Source: Mimachlamys varia
Lineage: Eukaryota; Mollusca; Bivalvia; Pectinida; Pectinidae
DNA: 64,000 nucleotides
Assembly (NCBI GenBank): GCA_947623455.1
Contig: OX392538.1
Location: 6,014,001 to 6,078,000, forward strand
Direction: 5' to 3'
In this document: piece after piece, positions 1 to 13,400 of the stretch
How positions within the stretch are numbered: position 1 is the stretch's first letter
Layout: the number at the start of each line of letters is the position of its first letter
Translations under genes and position numbers: made by a program
Notes under the pieces: generated by a model
The model's database searches: none
What the model saw: only the letters and a program-made list of their open reading frames with translations
Told to the model about the DNA's origin: nothing

Positions 1-1086
1 ATTATTTTCTTTTAAGTTATGGGGTAAAATTTCTCTAACTTAATATTTTTACTCAGGAGAGCAATTTGAGTTACCCCTACCCCTTATTTTTTAATGAGAA
101 AATCCTCATTTTTTCACCATTTTTTGCAGATTTAACGCTTAATAAAAAAAGTTCTGATATCAAACTTTTTTTAATATTTGGCGGATGAAAAGAAATTGGG
201 TTTCTCTTTCTAAAACCGTCATAAAAATGGGGGGTTAGTGTGCTTAATTTTTTGTCCCTTTATTATTTGTGTTATTTTTCACAGTTTCGGCTTCAAAAAT
301 AAAAACTGCTCCAGTTACACTAAATGTATGAAAAAAATATAAAAATTGTATAATTATCCACTTTGTAGCATAATATTTCTATAAAAGTGAACATTATACA
401 GTTGTACAGCAAAAATTAGCTTGCTATAATTAAAAATGGCTAAACACTGATGGTTTTAAGAGAACAATCTAGCATCAAAATGATGAAATTTTTCCAATTC
501 GGGAAGTGCATAAAATAGACAGAAATATGCATATTCAAAATGGCCGCCAAACTGGTAATTTTTTTAAATTCATGTAAAAAAAGTTCTACAAGCAACAAAC
601 ACTTATATTTTTGAAACAATTTTCAAATGCATATATGCTATCAAAATTGATCATACTTTCTTCAATATAACATAAAAATTTTAAATGAGACATAAACGAG
701 ACTTGAACGTGACTGAAACCTCACAAGAGTACATCCTTAAATATGAAAAAGAATTGAGGTTAATTTCTTTTGATGGTTTGTTGGAAAGCTATTTTGGAAA
801 ACCATTGGTAAAAAGATTTCAAGAAGGAACCATGATTGTATATCTGTCTTTTTGGACTCATTTAGAAAAGCCTGTTGTCTCATCCTTTTGTTTATCAATA
901 AAATATCTTGAATTTAATGTATCTGTCTTATAGTTTAGATTATAAAGAAATAAGTTTGGAGGCTCATTGAGGATTTCAAAAACTGTTGTGGGAACATGGG
1001 CCTTGTTTTATGACACATTTGCGATAACTAGAGGCGAGAGATGTAGGGTTTTAAGGGTTTCCCTGTAAGTATTAGATTTTGTTGTC
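1..1086. other. No gene recognised
   Basis: AT-rich sequence with frequent A and T runs. An 82-codon frame at 685-933 has no splice or domain support. CAAAATGGCCGCCAAA at about 537 may belong to a dispersed repeat. Confidence 0.5.
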
Positions 1087-1215
1087 ACTATTTGTAACCT
1101 GTTGTGAGTACCACCAGTACCTGCATGTGGCTATTTGTAACCCGCTGTGAGCACCAGTACCTGTGACTATTTGTAACTTGTTGTGAGCACCAGTACATAT
1201 GGCTATTTGTAACCC
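1087..1215 (+). repeat. Short minisatellite, 36-44 bp x about 4
   Basis: CTATTTGTAAC starts at 1087, 1131, 1167 and 1203, each followed by TGTGAGYACCAGTAC. Small local duplication without coding meaning. Confidence 0.85.
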
Positions 1216-4200
1216 AGTACAGGAAGATTCTCCCTCATCAGGTTGACAGCCACGACCAGGGAACCAAGCGACATGAAAGTAGGCCCAGCATGCAGTCCGG
1301 CTTTTTTATGCGTTGCGGTATAACAAAATATTTGGGTAATGTTTCACTAGAAGTTATAAAACTTGGCCAGGACATGATGATCACTGACTTTTAATTAGCT
1401 TCGACGGCGGTGGTTTCCTTCCGGAGATGTTTTCCGCACCCATAGGAAATTCCGGAAAGCCATATTCTATCCTCAGTAATTTCAGCCTTGCTTCTAGCTT
1501 AACAGGAAACTGTGTTATCTCATTAGCTACCTTACACAGGATATGGTGGCCGCCATTTTTCTGGATTTCTCTGAAGGGAGGGACAGGAAACTCCTATAGG
1601 AATAAAATGCTCTTCAAAATGGATGAGTGCTATATGAGATTCATTCGCCTTCGTCGGTATTTGATTCATAGCTGGATAATGATTCGAAAAATAAAATGTG
1701 TGTTTTTTGTAATAAAGATTATGGGATGACCTGAAGGTTAAATCCAGTGCTATAAACACAGATGTTATTACATGTCATCTCTGTACTACTGCTGGCTGTG
1801 AAACGGCCGACGGGCGAGTTAGTCCAACTAAAGGAGGGAAATATAATATCTAAATTTAATAAATGGACACAAAAGGTCATTTCTTATACTGTAAGACATT
1901 ATTTTTTTCCATTATTGTTTCAGCTTTTATAGATGTTTAAAGGGAGATGAAAAAAAATATTGATAAAAAAAAGAAATAAAAAATGAATAATTTGTTCCAT
2001 AAACTGAAGCAAAGGTTTAAAGGATATCCATTAAAAATTGTAATAATATTGAGAGTATCAGGAAATTATGAATTTGGAAATAGTTCTTTAAATCAAATGC
2101 TTTCTTCATTTCTTTCGTCCACCAAATTATACATTGGGGGTATCTGTGTATCTAAATTGTTAGGTTTTGTATACACTTTTGTTTATCTACATATAACACC
2201 ATTGAATCAACTTATAATAGAAAAGAGGATTTCACAACTGAATGTTATTCAGATTGTACAGATATGATTTGATACAATAGAGAATTAAAGTCTTTCAATT
2301 ATATAATGATTCCTTTTTAAAAAAATTGGTACTAAATCTTATAAAGCTTAAACCTAAAAAATAAAAAAAAAATGGTCGCAGTGCAGGGAAGGATATGTAG
2401 TTGCCTTGATAACAAGACTTGCGAAAACATAAACATTTTCAATCTTCTAAAATCTGCCCGATTCAATATGTCATACATTTTTCTATTGTGTCACTTTTAC
2501 TCTTCATTTAAGATAAAACAACACTTTAAGTATTTCAAGTTATTCAATTACAACAGATAAAATGATGTAACAGGATAACAAAGTTTTCTACTAAGTTTCC
2601 ATGGTGATGATCTTCAGCAGACGACTGGAGATTTCCCCACCTGCTCCCGAGTTTGAGTTCGGCTCTGGCCGTCTGATTGACACTGGGCTGGAACATAGTT
2701 CGGTCTTCGACTCCATCAGGCAGAAATTATCTCTCTATCAGTCAGCCTTTATTGGATAAGGGAGAGGCCTATGTTTTATGGCCAAATGCAGTTTCACGGT
2801 CGTGAAATTTAACATGGTTACCTCAGTCCTGGTCGGCATATAGATTGGCTATTTCCTATCGAAGGAGATGTGGGGCGAAAAGATTTTAACGGCAGAACCT
2901 CTTGTAAGCAAGTGGTGATAGGGTGACGGTTCACCAGGTCTCCAGCCTCTATCGTAGAATAAAGGCGCCACATTACACAGCTGCCAAATTCCGCGCTTGT
3001 TTATGAATATTAAATATAATTATTGGCGGATACACAACACTTGTTCATGAATACATGGGAGGTTGATTTGAACAATATGAGGGGTTACTTCCCCAATACG
3101 AGACTGTATGGTTCCTAACATATATACAGCAGATATGGGGAGAGGCGAAGCAGAATATGAAATACCATTAGGCAAATACAATTTACACGGTATTTTGCAG
3201 ATATTGACAGATTATTTTACACACTAATTCATTTCTGACCGTCAGGTTTGGACCTTTCCTTTTTAATTGGTAAAAAAAATCTAATTTTTGCTCATTATAG
3301 AAATAAACCAACTGTGAAGTTTTGTTAAGGTTATCATGTCCAGAACCAAAATGGAGGATAAAAAAGATTCTGATAACATACAAATGTATGGACACGAAGT
3401 GATGGGCAATCAGTTTAAGGGAGGTCTCTCTACCTGTTAAAAAAATCCTCCGCCTTAAAATTTCCCCTAATAATACATGCTCTCAAATGACCCCCCCCCC
3501 TCCCCCCCTCCTCCCAGGTGGCAACAACAAACACCTATAGGCTGTTCACAACGCATCAGCCTCTGTACCAGTGATGCTTAATTATCAAATTCAATACAGG
3601 TAAACAAGCAAAACAGAATCCTTCTAATAGATTTTCATTCTAAAAGATGTACAAAAATAACCTAAAAATGGACAAATTGTAAATTACAATGCCATTGAAA
3701 AACATTTCAACTGTCCCCACTGACCGATGTGTAGTCCTGAACTGACTTGCTAGCTCACCAGCTGCACGTGCCTGTCATGCTTCTACAGGTGCGCCACCTA
3801 CTGGGCAACCATTAGAGAAAACTATTTCGCGTTCATTCCTTGTAGTCAACAGCGCGGAATATGATTTAAAAATTGCCTAGTGACCCTTATTTTCTTTTGA
3901 TATTAGCCAAAAAATAATATCTCAACAATTTAAATTTTTTATTCTTCTTTCCAATTTTTTATGCAGCCCTAGGCCTGTGTATAAGTTCTTATGAAAAATC
4001 TGGATTTCTTTTCCTGCCAAATTTTAAACACATTTATCTTAGATTTATAACATTGAAAAAAGTTGCTTTCTAGAAAAGTTTATTACACAAATCCTTATAA
4101 GCTAGTTTCCTTAAATGGTAATGTTTGTAACCAGAATAAGTACACCAATAGATGATGGATTGTACTGTTTCTTATTTTATATATTACTGTTACCTCAAGT

Positions 4201-5550
4201 AAGATACAGTTTAATATTGCACAGATTTTAACAACTATCAAATCATGAAAACTAGTGACTTTGAGTTCATATACTACATTTTGCATATGTTTGAAAAGTT
4301 GATTTCTTAATTCAATGATTTGATCAATTATGGAAATTGGAATCTGAAACGTCAAACAAATCAATCCATCTCTGACATAAAAACATTGATCGACAAACTA
4401 GAATATTGACACAAATGTTTTACTTCGCAATGAATCCAATCAGAGTAACAACACAATTATGTGGAACATTCTTATTTCAAAATTTAAGATATGTACAAAA
4501 TATAACAAAAATATTAAGAAATTTTTTCTGATGTGTATTTTAAATTCAGCAAATTAAATTGGAAACAAACAAAGGTTTATTTCTGAACGTCATCATTGCT
4601 ATTAACAGGTTTGATATCTAAACTTTTTGCACTTAATCCCCTGTAACTTGTGGTGACTGTCAAACTACAGATCAAATAGAATTTAGTGTAACTTATGGTC
4701 TAGTTATTTTGAAACACCAACAAACTTTGAACCGTTTAAACAGCAGACAAGGAACATATTCTTTTCCTAAATCAATATTTCCAAAGTTGCTTTTTTAAAT
4801 CATCTTCTGAAGACGACATTTTTAACCAACTTAATTTCCAAAATTTGTCACTGTGGCAACCCCTGTTAAGATGTAAAACAATTGTTTATGGACTCACTGC
4901 CACGCTATATTTAATTGATGGAGTAGCGCTACTCCACTTGAGAGATGACAAATCGCTAGTGATCAGACAAACCATATACCGGGAATATACACAGACAACG
5001 CTGATGGACGAGGTCAACACTCTCTCAAGGTGACCAGGCTCACAATTCAGAATGAGGCTCTTGTTCACTCTCTCACCCGTAGCATGATCTTAAAGGATTA
5101 AAGGAAGAATCACATCACAGAAATCAGATTTCATGTATTTTTTACAGTAATTTTTTCAATGAACAAATACAAGTATGTAATTTGTTCACAATTGTGTTTT
5201 AGAATGAGGAGATTCGTTGCGTAATTTGACTTGAGGACAAAGTAATAGTTTGCATCTTTTACCGGTAACTTGATCGGAAAACTTCGCCCAAACGGCAGTG
5301 GTGCTGAGATTACAATCAACACTTGGTTTACTGATGCGTCCTCCTCACAGACTACATCACACACAAACACAATTAGTCGACTATTTTTATCACAAAAAAG
5401 ACGAAAGGCTAAGATTTGGTCTCCAGTCTGCTCTGGTATCACACCGACATTAGAGAATGTGGACTGATTTGCTAACTATTGGTTCTTGTGAGTTCATTAG
5501 GTATTTAGATTGTGTGACTAGGTGGCAGGAACAGCTGTCACTATAAAGGC
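1216..5550. other. No gene recognised
   Basis: Mostly AT-rich. Segments at 2600-2990 and 5230-5460 are richer in GC and could be conserved non-coding DNA or unrecognised exons. A C-rich tract lies at 3491-3515. Confidence 0.5.
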
Positions 5551-6544
5551 TGGTGGTCCTACACTGCTAACATGTCCTGGTGGTCCTACACTGCTAACAT
5601 GTCCTGGTGGTGCTACACTGCTAACATGTCCTGGTGGTGCTACACTGCTAACATGTCCTGGTGGTCCTACACTGCTAACATGTCCTGGCGGTCCTACACT
5701 GCTAACATGTCCTGGTGGTCCTACACTGCTAACATGTCCTGGTGGTCCTCCTCTGCTAACATTTCCTGGTGGTCCTACACTGCTAACATGTCCTGGTGGT
5801 CCTACACTGCTAACATGTCCTGATGGTTCTACACTGCTAACATGTCCTGGTGGTCCTACACTGCTAACATTTCCTGGTGGTCCTACACTGCTAACATTTC
5901 CTGGTGGTCCTACACTGCTAACATTTCCTGGTGGTCCTACACTGCTAACATGTCCTGGTGGTCCTACACTGCTAACATGTCCTGGTGGTCCTACACTGCT
6001 AACATTTCCTGGTGGTCCTACACTGCTAACATGTCCTGGTGGTCCTACATTGCTAACATGTCCTGGCGGTCCTACACTGCTAACATGTCCTGTCGGTCCT
6101 ACACTGCTAACATGTCCTGGCGGTCCTACACTGCTAACATGTCCTGGTGGTTCTACACTTCTAACATGTCCTGGTGGTCCTATACTGCTAACATGTCCTG
6201 GTGGTCCTACACTGCTAACTTGTCCTGGTGATCCTACACTGCTAACATGTCCTGGTGGTGCTACACTGCTAACATGTCCTGGTGGTCCTACACTGCTAAC
6301 ATTTCCTGGTGGTCCTACACTGCTAACATGTCCTGGTGGTCCTACACTGCTAACATGTCCTGGTGGTCCTACACTGCTAACATGTCCTGGTGGTCCTACA
6401 CTGCTAACATGTCCTGGTGGTCCAACACTGCTAACATGTCCTGGTGGTCCTACACTGCTAACATGTCCTGATAGTCCTACACTGCTAACTTGTCCTGGTG
6501 GTCCTACACTGCTTACATTCCCTGGTGGTCCTACACTGCTAACA
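5551..6544 (+). repeat. 27-bp minisatellite, about 37 units
   Basis: The unit TGGTCCTACACTGCTAACA plus TGTCCTGG repeats with few changes (TTTCC for TGTCC, TGCTAC for TCCTAC). Because 27 is a multiple of three, long frames stay open in more than one register, e.g. a GGPTLLTCP repeat peptide. There is no splice or start context that supports a protein. Confidence 0.97.
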
Positions 6545-8335
6545 GTAAAGGATTCTCATCTTTTAATTTTCTTAAATAACCCACTCAATGTTTATACCAT
6601 GTCCATGATAAAGATTTTATTAACTCAAAGTCTTTGAAATTCTGTCCACCATTTAAACTTTGCTGTTTGACAGGTACATTAATGCATAAATGACCATAGA
6701 CTTTAGGTTAAGGTAGGTTACAAGTTAAATATAGTTTGTTTATTTGACAATAGAAAAAAAATAACTTCAACTGTTACTGCTAGAATATCTGCAGAGAAGC
6801 AATATGCTGCAATTTTGTTTTACCACCTTGACATAAAGTCATAAGATCAGTTATGTGATGTATATCTTGTATTCATGAATATCACAATAGTACTAAAGAC
6901 TTCATTTCTTGATAGAGATATTGTATGTATATTTTACCTCTATTTAAGATAAAATATATTTCGATAGATTATATTTTATATCAATAGAATGTTTGCATTT
7001 TTGTTCGCGCATTCTACATTGTTACACCAAACACATCAAATTTAGCTTTATTTAGTACATTAATTAATTCTTTAATGAAATTGAAATGTTGCCTTAACAT
7101 AATGTTATAGTGTCTAAAACAAGTAGAAAAAGTATTTAAATTATCTCACATCAAAAGTCAGTAATATAACTATTTATGAAACAAAACTAAGGCCAAAAAG
7201 ACAATTAAAAAAATCTTTCCTTAGTAATTTTGAATATAAAATCTCAGGATTTATTTTTCTTCATCTTCTTGGTCACAAATATTCTGTGGAATCAAGCACC
7301 TGCTTTTGTTTGAATTAATTTTGCTGTTGATACTTTTTGGTTAGAAATATTGGGTGTTCGTTTGTCAGGGAAGACATTGTAATGTATAGCTGTACTGTTA
7401 GTGTAATGGAAACATTAGGGGTAGCGGGAGACACAATGGCGGAGAGTTGAGAGGGATACAAGTATTTCTAGCGCTGCCTCATGTCTATACTTGTCACCGA
7501 TACTGCACATGAAAGGCAAGATGAAAAGCGTGCGCAGGTGCTACCATCAGTGACAAATTAGGCGCGTACCTCCCGTCAGCGTGCGGAGAGGTTTTGTGAG
7601 CCCTTCCTCCGTACCCGTTGGCACGGTGATTAGATTGAGTTTCAAGCTGCTCAGCAACCATTTACAGTAATTTACAGCGGCACCAGATGCTGGCATAGCA
7701 CGTGGAATTGTCGACATTATCTGACATTATCATCTACGTCCCTCCACATCCTCGTACTGTACGTGTTCCTCGACTGATAATCACTCCTATTACTTCTCAA
7801 TATCCTTCCCAGCTAGCCAATTATATTTCATCAATTTCATCTTTTTCGATACGGCCATTCACTTTTTTTAGTGTTGGATGACCATGATTGTCTTTTTACT
7901 TCCCCCCCATCGGAGACGTGATATATGTTATTATTTTTCTGTCTTACTCTAGCAAGTGAGATACTTCAGGTTATTAAGGAAAAAGGCTAGAAACATAAAT
8001 GTCACCATGTACAAAAATAAGCAAATGTGTCTTGTACTTTCCATCTTTATCCCTAATGGATTTTTTCTCCGGTACTTTTAACACTATCATATCAAGAAAA
8101 AATTTTACTCATATTTTTTAAGTAGAATATTATAGCAACTTTTTTGTTAATATTAAGGAATTTGTTAAAAAACTGAGTGAACATATTAAATTTTAAAGCT
8201 TGTTCTTTTCCGTATAATGCATGTCAATTCTTTTTCTTACCATTTTAATGTACAGAAGTAAATTATTCAGTTATATTTAAAAAGCAGATATTTCATTTTT
8301 TTTCCTGAATAGTGGCAGTTAGGTTAACATTTTTT
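6545..8335. other. No gene recognised
   Basis: AT-rich from 6545 to 7350. A GC-richer stretch at 7400-7760 has no convincing frame. The rest is AT-rich up to the 8336 array. Confidence 0.5.
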
Positions 8336-9405
8336 GTTGCATTCATGACCATGTAAAACAATGTTGTATTCATCACAATGTAAAACAATGTTGCATTCAT
8401 TAACTTGTAAAACAATGTTGTATTCATCACAATGTAAAACAATGTTGCATTTATCACAATGTAAAACAATGTTGCATTCATTAACTTGTAAAACAATGTT
8501 GTATTCATCACAATGTAAAACAATGTTGTATTCATCACAATGTAAAACAATGTTGTATTCATCACAATGTAAAACAATGTTGTATTCATCACAATGTAAA
8601 ACAATGTTGCATTTATCACAATGTGAAACAATGTTGTATTCATCACAATGTAAAACAATGTTGTATTCATCACAATGTAAAACCATGTTGCATTTATCAC
8701 AATGTAAAATAATGTTGTATTCATTAACTTGTAAAACAATGTTGTATTCATCACAATGTAAAACAATGTTGCATTTATCACAATGTGAAACAATGTTGTA
8801 TTCATCACAATGTAAAACAATGTTGTATTCATCACAATGTAAAACAATGTTGTATTCATCACAATGTAAAACAATGTTGTATTCATCACAATGTAAAACC
8901 ATGTTGCATTTATCACAATGTAAAACAATGTTGCATTTATCACAATGTAAAACCATGTTGCATTTATCACAATGTAAAACAATGTTGTATTCATCACAAT
9001 GTAAAACCATGTTGCATTTATCACAATGTAAAACAATGTTGTATTCATCACAATGTGAAACAATGTTGTATTCATCACAATGTAAAACAATGTTGCATTC
9101 ATCACAATGTAAAACAATGTTGCATTCATATAAACCCAATGTAAAACAATTTTGAATTCATTAACTTGTAAAACAATGTTGCATTCATATAAACCCAATG
9201 TAAAACAATTTTGCATTCATTAACTTGAAAAACAATGTTGCATTCATCACCATGTAAAACAATATTGCATTCATTAACTTTTAAAACAATGTTGTATTTT
9301 ATCACAATGTAAAATAACGTTGCATTTATCAGAATTTAATACAATGTTGCATTCATTAAATTGTACAACAATGTTGCATTTATCACCATGTAAAACAGTG
9401 TTGTA
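8336..9405 (+). repeat. 27-bp minisatellite, about 39 units
   Basis: The unit AAAACAATGTTGTATTCATC plus ACAATGT repeats with ordered variants (CATTTATC, CATTAACTTG, AACCATG). After about 9120 it becomes irregular. Open frames on both strands follow from the unit length. Each unit contains AACAATG. Confidence 0.97.
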
Positions 9406-10030
9406 ATATTGAAAGAATATAAAATCAAAATTTAAACTTTTGTATAACTTAAGTCTACAAATGTTTGTAAGGTTTCACAGAGTCACTTAATCCATTAAAC
9501 ACAAAAGTAAGAATGTTGTTTATTAGTTATCAGCAATAAAGAAAACATTCTCAAAACTACAAACATTGATCATGACCTTTCATAAGTCAGTCAAGTTGAC
9601 GTAGATTAGAAATAAAGACATTTTTGGATTTCGAGGTATTGATTGATGACAGGTGCAGGAAATTCAAACTCAATTGAAGTTTCCTCTCCTTTCTTAGAGT
9701 GTTTCAGGGTACAAAAATGTGTGTTATCTATAAACCAACAGTGGAGTTATACTTCTAAAGGTTATTAAAAAAAGATTCTAGGAAAATTTGTTTGTAGTCG
9801 ATGATGATTTATTTTTAATTGGCTGTATCTGTAATCTTCAGTTCACACCGCCAAATTATACGATATCCTAGAAAAGGAAATACGCCGCGAGATTTGTTAT
9901 GAATAATTGGCCACGGGTTACTCGCCATCTTGAGGGACGTCTATTATATGTCCAGCACAACTCTTATAACTACTAGACAAGCATCTTGTGGCAAGCTAGG
10001 CAGAAAATACGGCTAACCTAGCAGATAGAT
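9406..10030. other. No gene recognised
   Basis: Single-copy-looking DNA between the 27-bp array and the candidate secreted exon. The part from 9840 is less AT-rich. No motif is assigned. Confidence 0.45.
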
Positions 10031-10228
10031 TTAATGAGCGGTGTAACCTTTTTCCTGGCCTTCCTCATTAGGGAAGGAAAGCAATGAGGTGTTTTGATAA
10101 TACCTCGAGTGGCGTTTCACAGGACCGTTGATAGTGGAGAAGATACGATGTTTTTTGACACTTCCTTCGCCCAAGATGCATGCAGTAAACACTAGAAGGA
10201 TCCAATACATGGTGGAGACATCTTCCAT
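10031..10228 (-). CDS. Candidate first exon of a secreted protein (unidentified)
   Basis: An ATG at 10228 in good context (A at -3, G at +4) opens a 65-codon frame whose start, MEDVSTMYWILLVFTACILG, looks like a signal peptide: a hydrophobic core then a small residue. The following stretch is basic with a KR pair (about residues 38-39). A possible donor GTATTATC lies after residue 42, so it could be a signal exon of a larger gene extending to lower coordinates. No family is recognised, and the frame could be chance; upstream sequence stays open for 43 more codons. Confidence 0.25.
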   Translation of the reverse strand: MEDVSTMYWILLVFTACILGEGSVKKHRIFSTINGPVKRHSRYYQNTSLLSFPNEEGQEKGYTAH

Positions 10229-10429
10229 AATGACTCGTCTCCACAGCAACACAGTCGCATGAATTACTGATGCTACAGCACCTAGCAAGGGCTTGTTCAC
10301 AGTACAAGGGACCAAATTGTGGTTGACAGGTCTTAAGGGGATAAAAGTTAATTTCAATTGAAATGAAAGACTTTAGCCTGATAGACACACACACCCCCAG
10401 ACAATTCCTCTCTCCTTGCCTCACATTTC

Positions 10430-13400
10430 TCCCAAATTTCCACCAATAATATTAGCATTCAATTACCTCTGATGATGCAGGCTTTCAAAATTTCACGACA
10501 TTGTCAGGTTTGTGAGGATGTTGAGAGGTACTGATAAACCTTGTTTGCTCTAGCTTGTCTGTTAGATGTGTGAAGTTTTGGAATATGACAGTCTCCGAAG
10601 ACAAGTCAATATATGGACTGTGATACATTTGTGAAACACTCAAAACCTCCCCCCCCCCTTCCCAACCCCCTCCCTTCCTTCCCTTCTTCCTCCTGTTGCT
10701 TTGTGAAAGGATGAGAAGTCAACTGTGGACAAAGACAACTAGAATCATTAATCCCAACATTATTTGAGTTTTATCATATGTCAATGCAAATTGCAAATGG
10801 CTGATGCTGTTGTGGGGGATGGGGAGGTATATATAGTTTGTGTTATATCTATCAAGTTGAGGCCGCAACGAAGGATTATATGTCTTTGTTGAACCTTCCA
10901 CCCACACAATCAAATTCTTGTAAAATGTTTGCGATAAGGTATCTATTTCTCTCTATGTAAAGGAATTCAAGTGTAGTCCTCTCAGTTATAAAAAATATTT
11001 GAGTGTTCCTTATATGGCAAATTTATGATAAAAAATTTGTTTGAATTATTCATTGGTCAGAAATAATAAAGCCTCCGTGAAATACAGATTGCTGCAATAG
11101 AACCACGATGAAGCCTTAATTAAGACAGTCTACAATCTTTCTCCAATTTCAGTTATCTTTATACATTATTATCACTATATATTTGGTATTTACTTACTGG
11201 AACAGAACCTTATCGATGTGCGCCCTATTGAAATAGTGTTTATTCAATAATAATAAAGCTTTATGAAAAATGATGTTAAAATTTAAGCCAGATATTGTGT
11301 TACGAAACCTTTGTGCAGTTTATATTGTAACAGTGTCATGGGTATAACACAGCCACCCACACCCAATCATAACTTAGGATTGAAATAGAAATATCTACAG
11401 TAGTAGTATTGCCCTAAAAAACCTTCTTGTCGTCCTGCCATTTGAAGAATGTCACACATCTAAAATAGTTGACATCTTAAAAATACGTTTACATCTTAAC
11501 TGTTTTCTGAAAGTGTTTTTTATGGGCTTTCAGTAATTGCTGTACTATTTATAGATTATATGTCTATGGATTTGGACCTGATATATGACCTATAAATTAT
11601 AGATTATATGTCTATGTATTTGGACCTGATATATGACCTATAAATGTCTGTGATAAACGCTAGTTTGTAGGCATTGTCATGTAACAAATACTTAATCCTT
11701 CCATACTATGTGGGAGCACTTTATCTCAGATTTTAGCCTGTCAATTTCAAATTGTCAGATATATATATACAGCCCAGATCAATATCATTATTGTATATGT
11801 ACGTTATCATCCCAATAAAAATGGATTGGTTAATCTTTGTTTGAGCAAAGAATGTTGTCTCAAACAACCTTAATTATTCCATCTCTTTTAAACGTTAAAC
11901 AATGAATTTCAGATCATGGTTATATCTCTCAATGAAATAAGATTTGAAATGATAAGATCCAAGAAAAAGAAATATATCCAATGTTACATATATCAATACC
12001 TATAGCTGTCTCTGTCCATCACCAGCTACAGTTAACCTTATAGTACTGTCAGATTTGGCTATAGAACCATAGTAATTCAAATATTCTACATAATTATAGA
12101 CTACAGGCCAGGAAAACATTCAGTGTAAGCTTACAAAGGTAGCAAGAAAATTGAAATAATAGTGAGAAATGTAGAATTTTGGATGAAATATGGATTGAAA
12201 GTATGCTTTGAGTCGCGAGTATTTGTGGCATGATCAGTGGCAGAGGGTAGCTCATGGATCAGTGTAATGAAGACAAAGTGTGGCCCTGTCACCACGGCGA
12301 CGCACCACAGAGCATGCTCAGCCCGTAATTGATTCTCCTGCGATCACAAGGAAAAAGGACAAGTTTTTCTCTGTTTTTTATCCTGATGGTGGATTTATTT
12401 ATTCTTCACCTTTCCTTCTTTTATTTCTTAAGAATGATAAACATGTTGATTTTCTTGCTTTGCCTCTAACCCTTAGGATTTCATCAGCAAAATAGAATAG
12501 AAAAAAATAGACATCTATATCGTCAATATTTCCCCCTCCTTGCCTAGTATCAGATCTCATATTGAAACACACTTAAAACATCTTGTTCTTTGACAAATCC
12601 AACACAATAATAATGGGAAAATAATTCTGGAGTTGTTTTAAACATTCAACAGGACTTGATGGGGAAACAGAATTATAACATTTCTCTGAAGTAAGTTTAT
12701 ATCTGAATATGGGAGATGCTTTTAACTTGGCTGTATAAAAACGTTCTGTGATAAGGGGACGGTGGCGTACCTCACACATTGGTTCTATAACTCCACTTGT
12801 GTATTGTAAGGATGATGTTTAATTATTACACCACAAATATGGCTGCTTTCTAAACACTGTCAAACTTTGTGATAATAGTGTCACATAAATATAGTTATTC
12901 TTACGGAGATTACCAAGCTTTGCTGGAGGTTTAAGCGGTCCCCATTACTCCTTGGCATCGGCACATACTGGAACACAGGAAATGTTCCTGTTTTATCGGA
13001 GAAAAACCTACATATTTTATTTTTTATCTTTAAGAAAAATTTGTTTTGATATCTTGCATTCACAAACCATGGCAGCTCAAGGATATATTGGCCTGTTATT
13101 TTTGTAATTTATATACAGAGTAATTGAACCATTCTTTCCTCGGTTTTAATTGATTGGATTTCAGTTTTGATAAGTTTATGTGTCTGTAAATAAGATTAGA
13201 ATTTAAAACAGATATGCATATATTGATTGGGAATTATGTTCACGCTGCCGAGACAATAAAACATAGGAACGAGCAAGATATGCACGATTTATGAAGGGAT
13301 CATGTAACATATTATTAAACTATTATGGGAGGGGAGGATGAGTCGTGGAGCGGAGATGTGTCGGATACAGACCCTGGAAGATTACATCACACGGTGTGCG

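Noticed and set aside
685..933. 82-codon frame in AT-rich DNA
   Set aside because: No splice sites, domain or codon pattern support it.
5522..6637. 371-codon open frame with a GGPTLLTCP nonapeptide repeat
   Set aside because: It is the 27-bp minisatellite read in one register; other registers are also open, and there is no splice, start or domain support.
8293..9216. Long open frames on both strands (up to 307 codons)
   Set aside because: Produced by a 27-bp repeat unit; frames on both strands are equally open, so neither is evidence for a gene.
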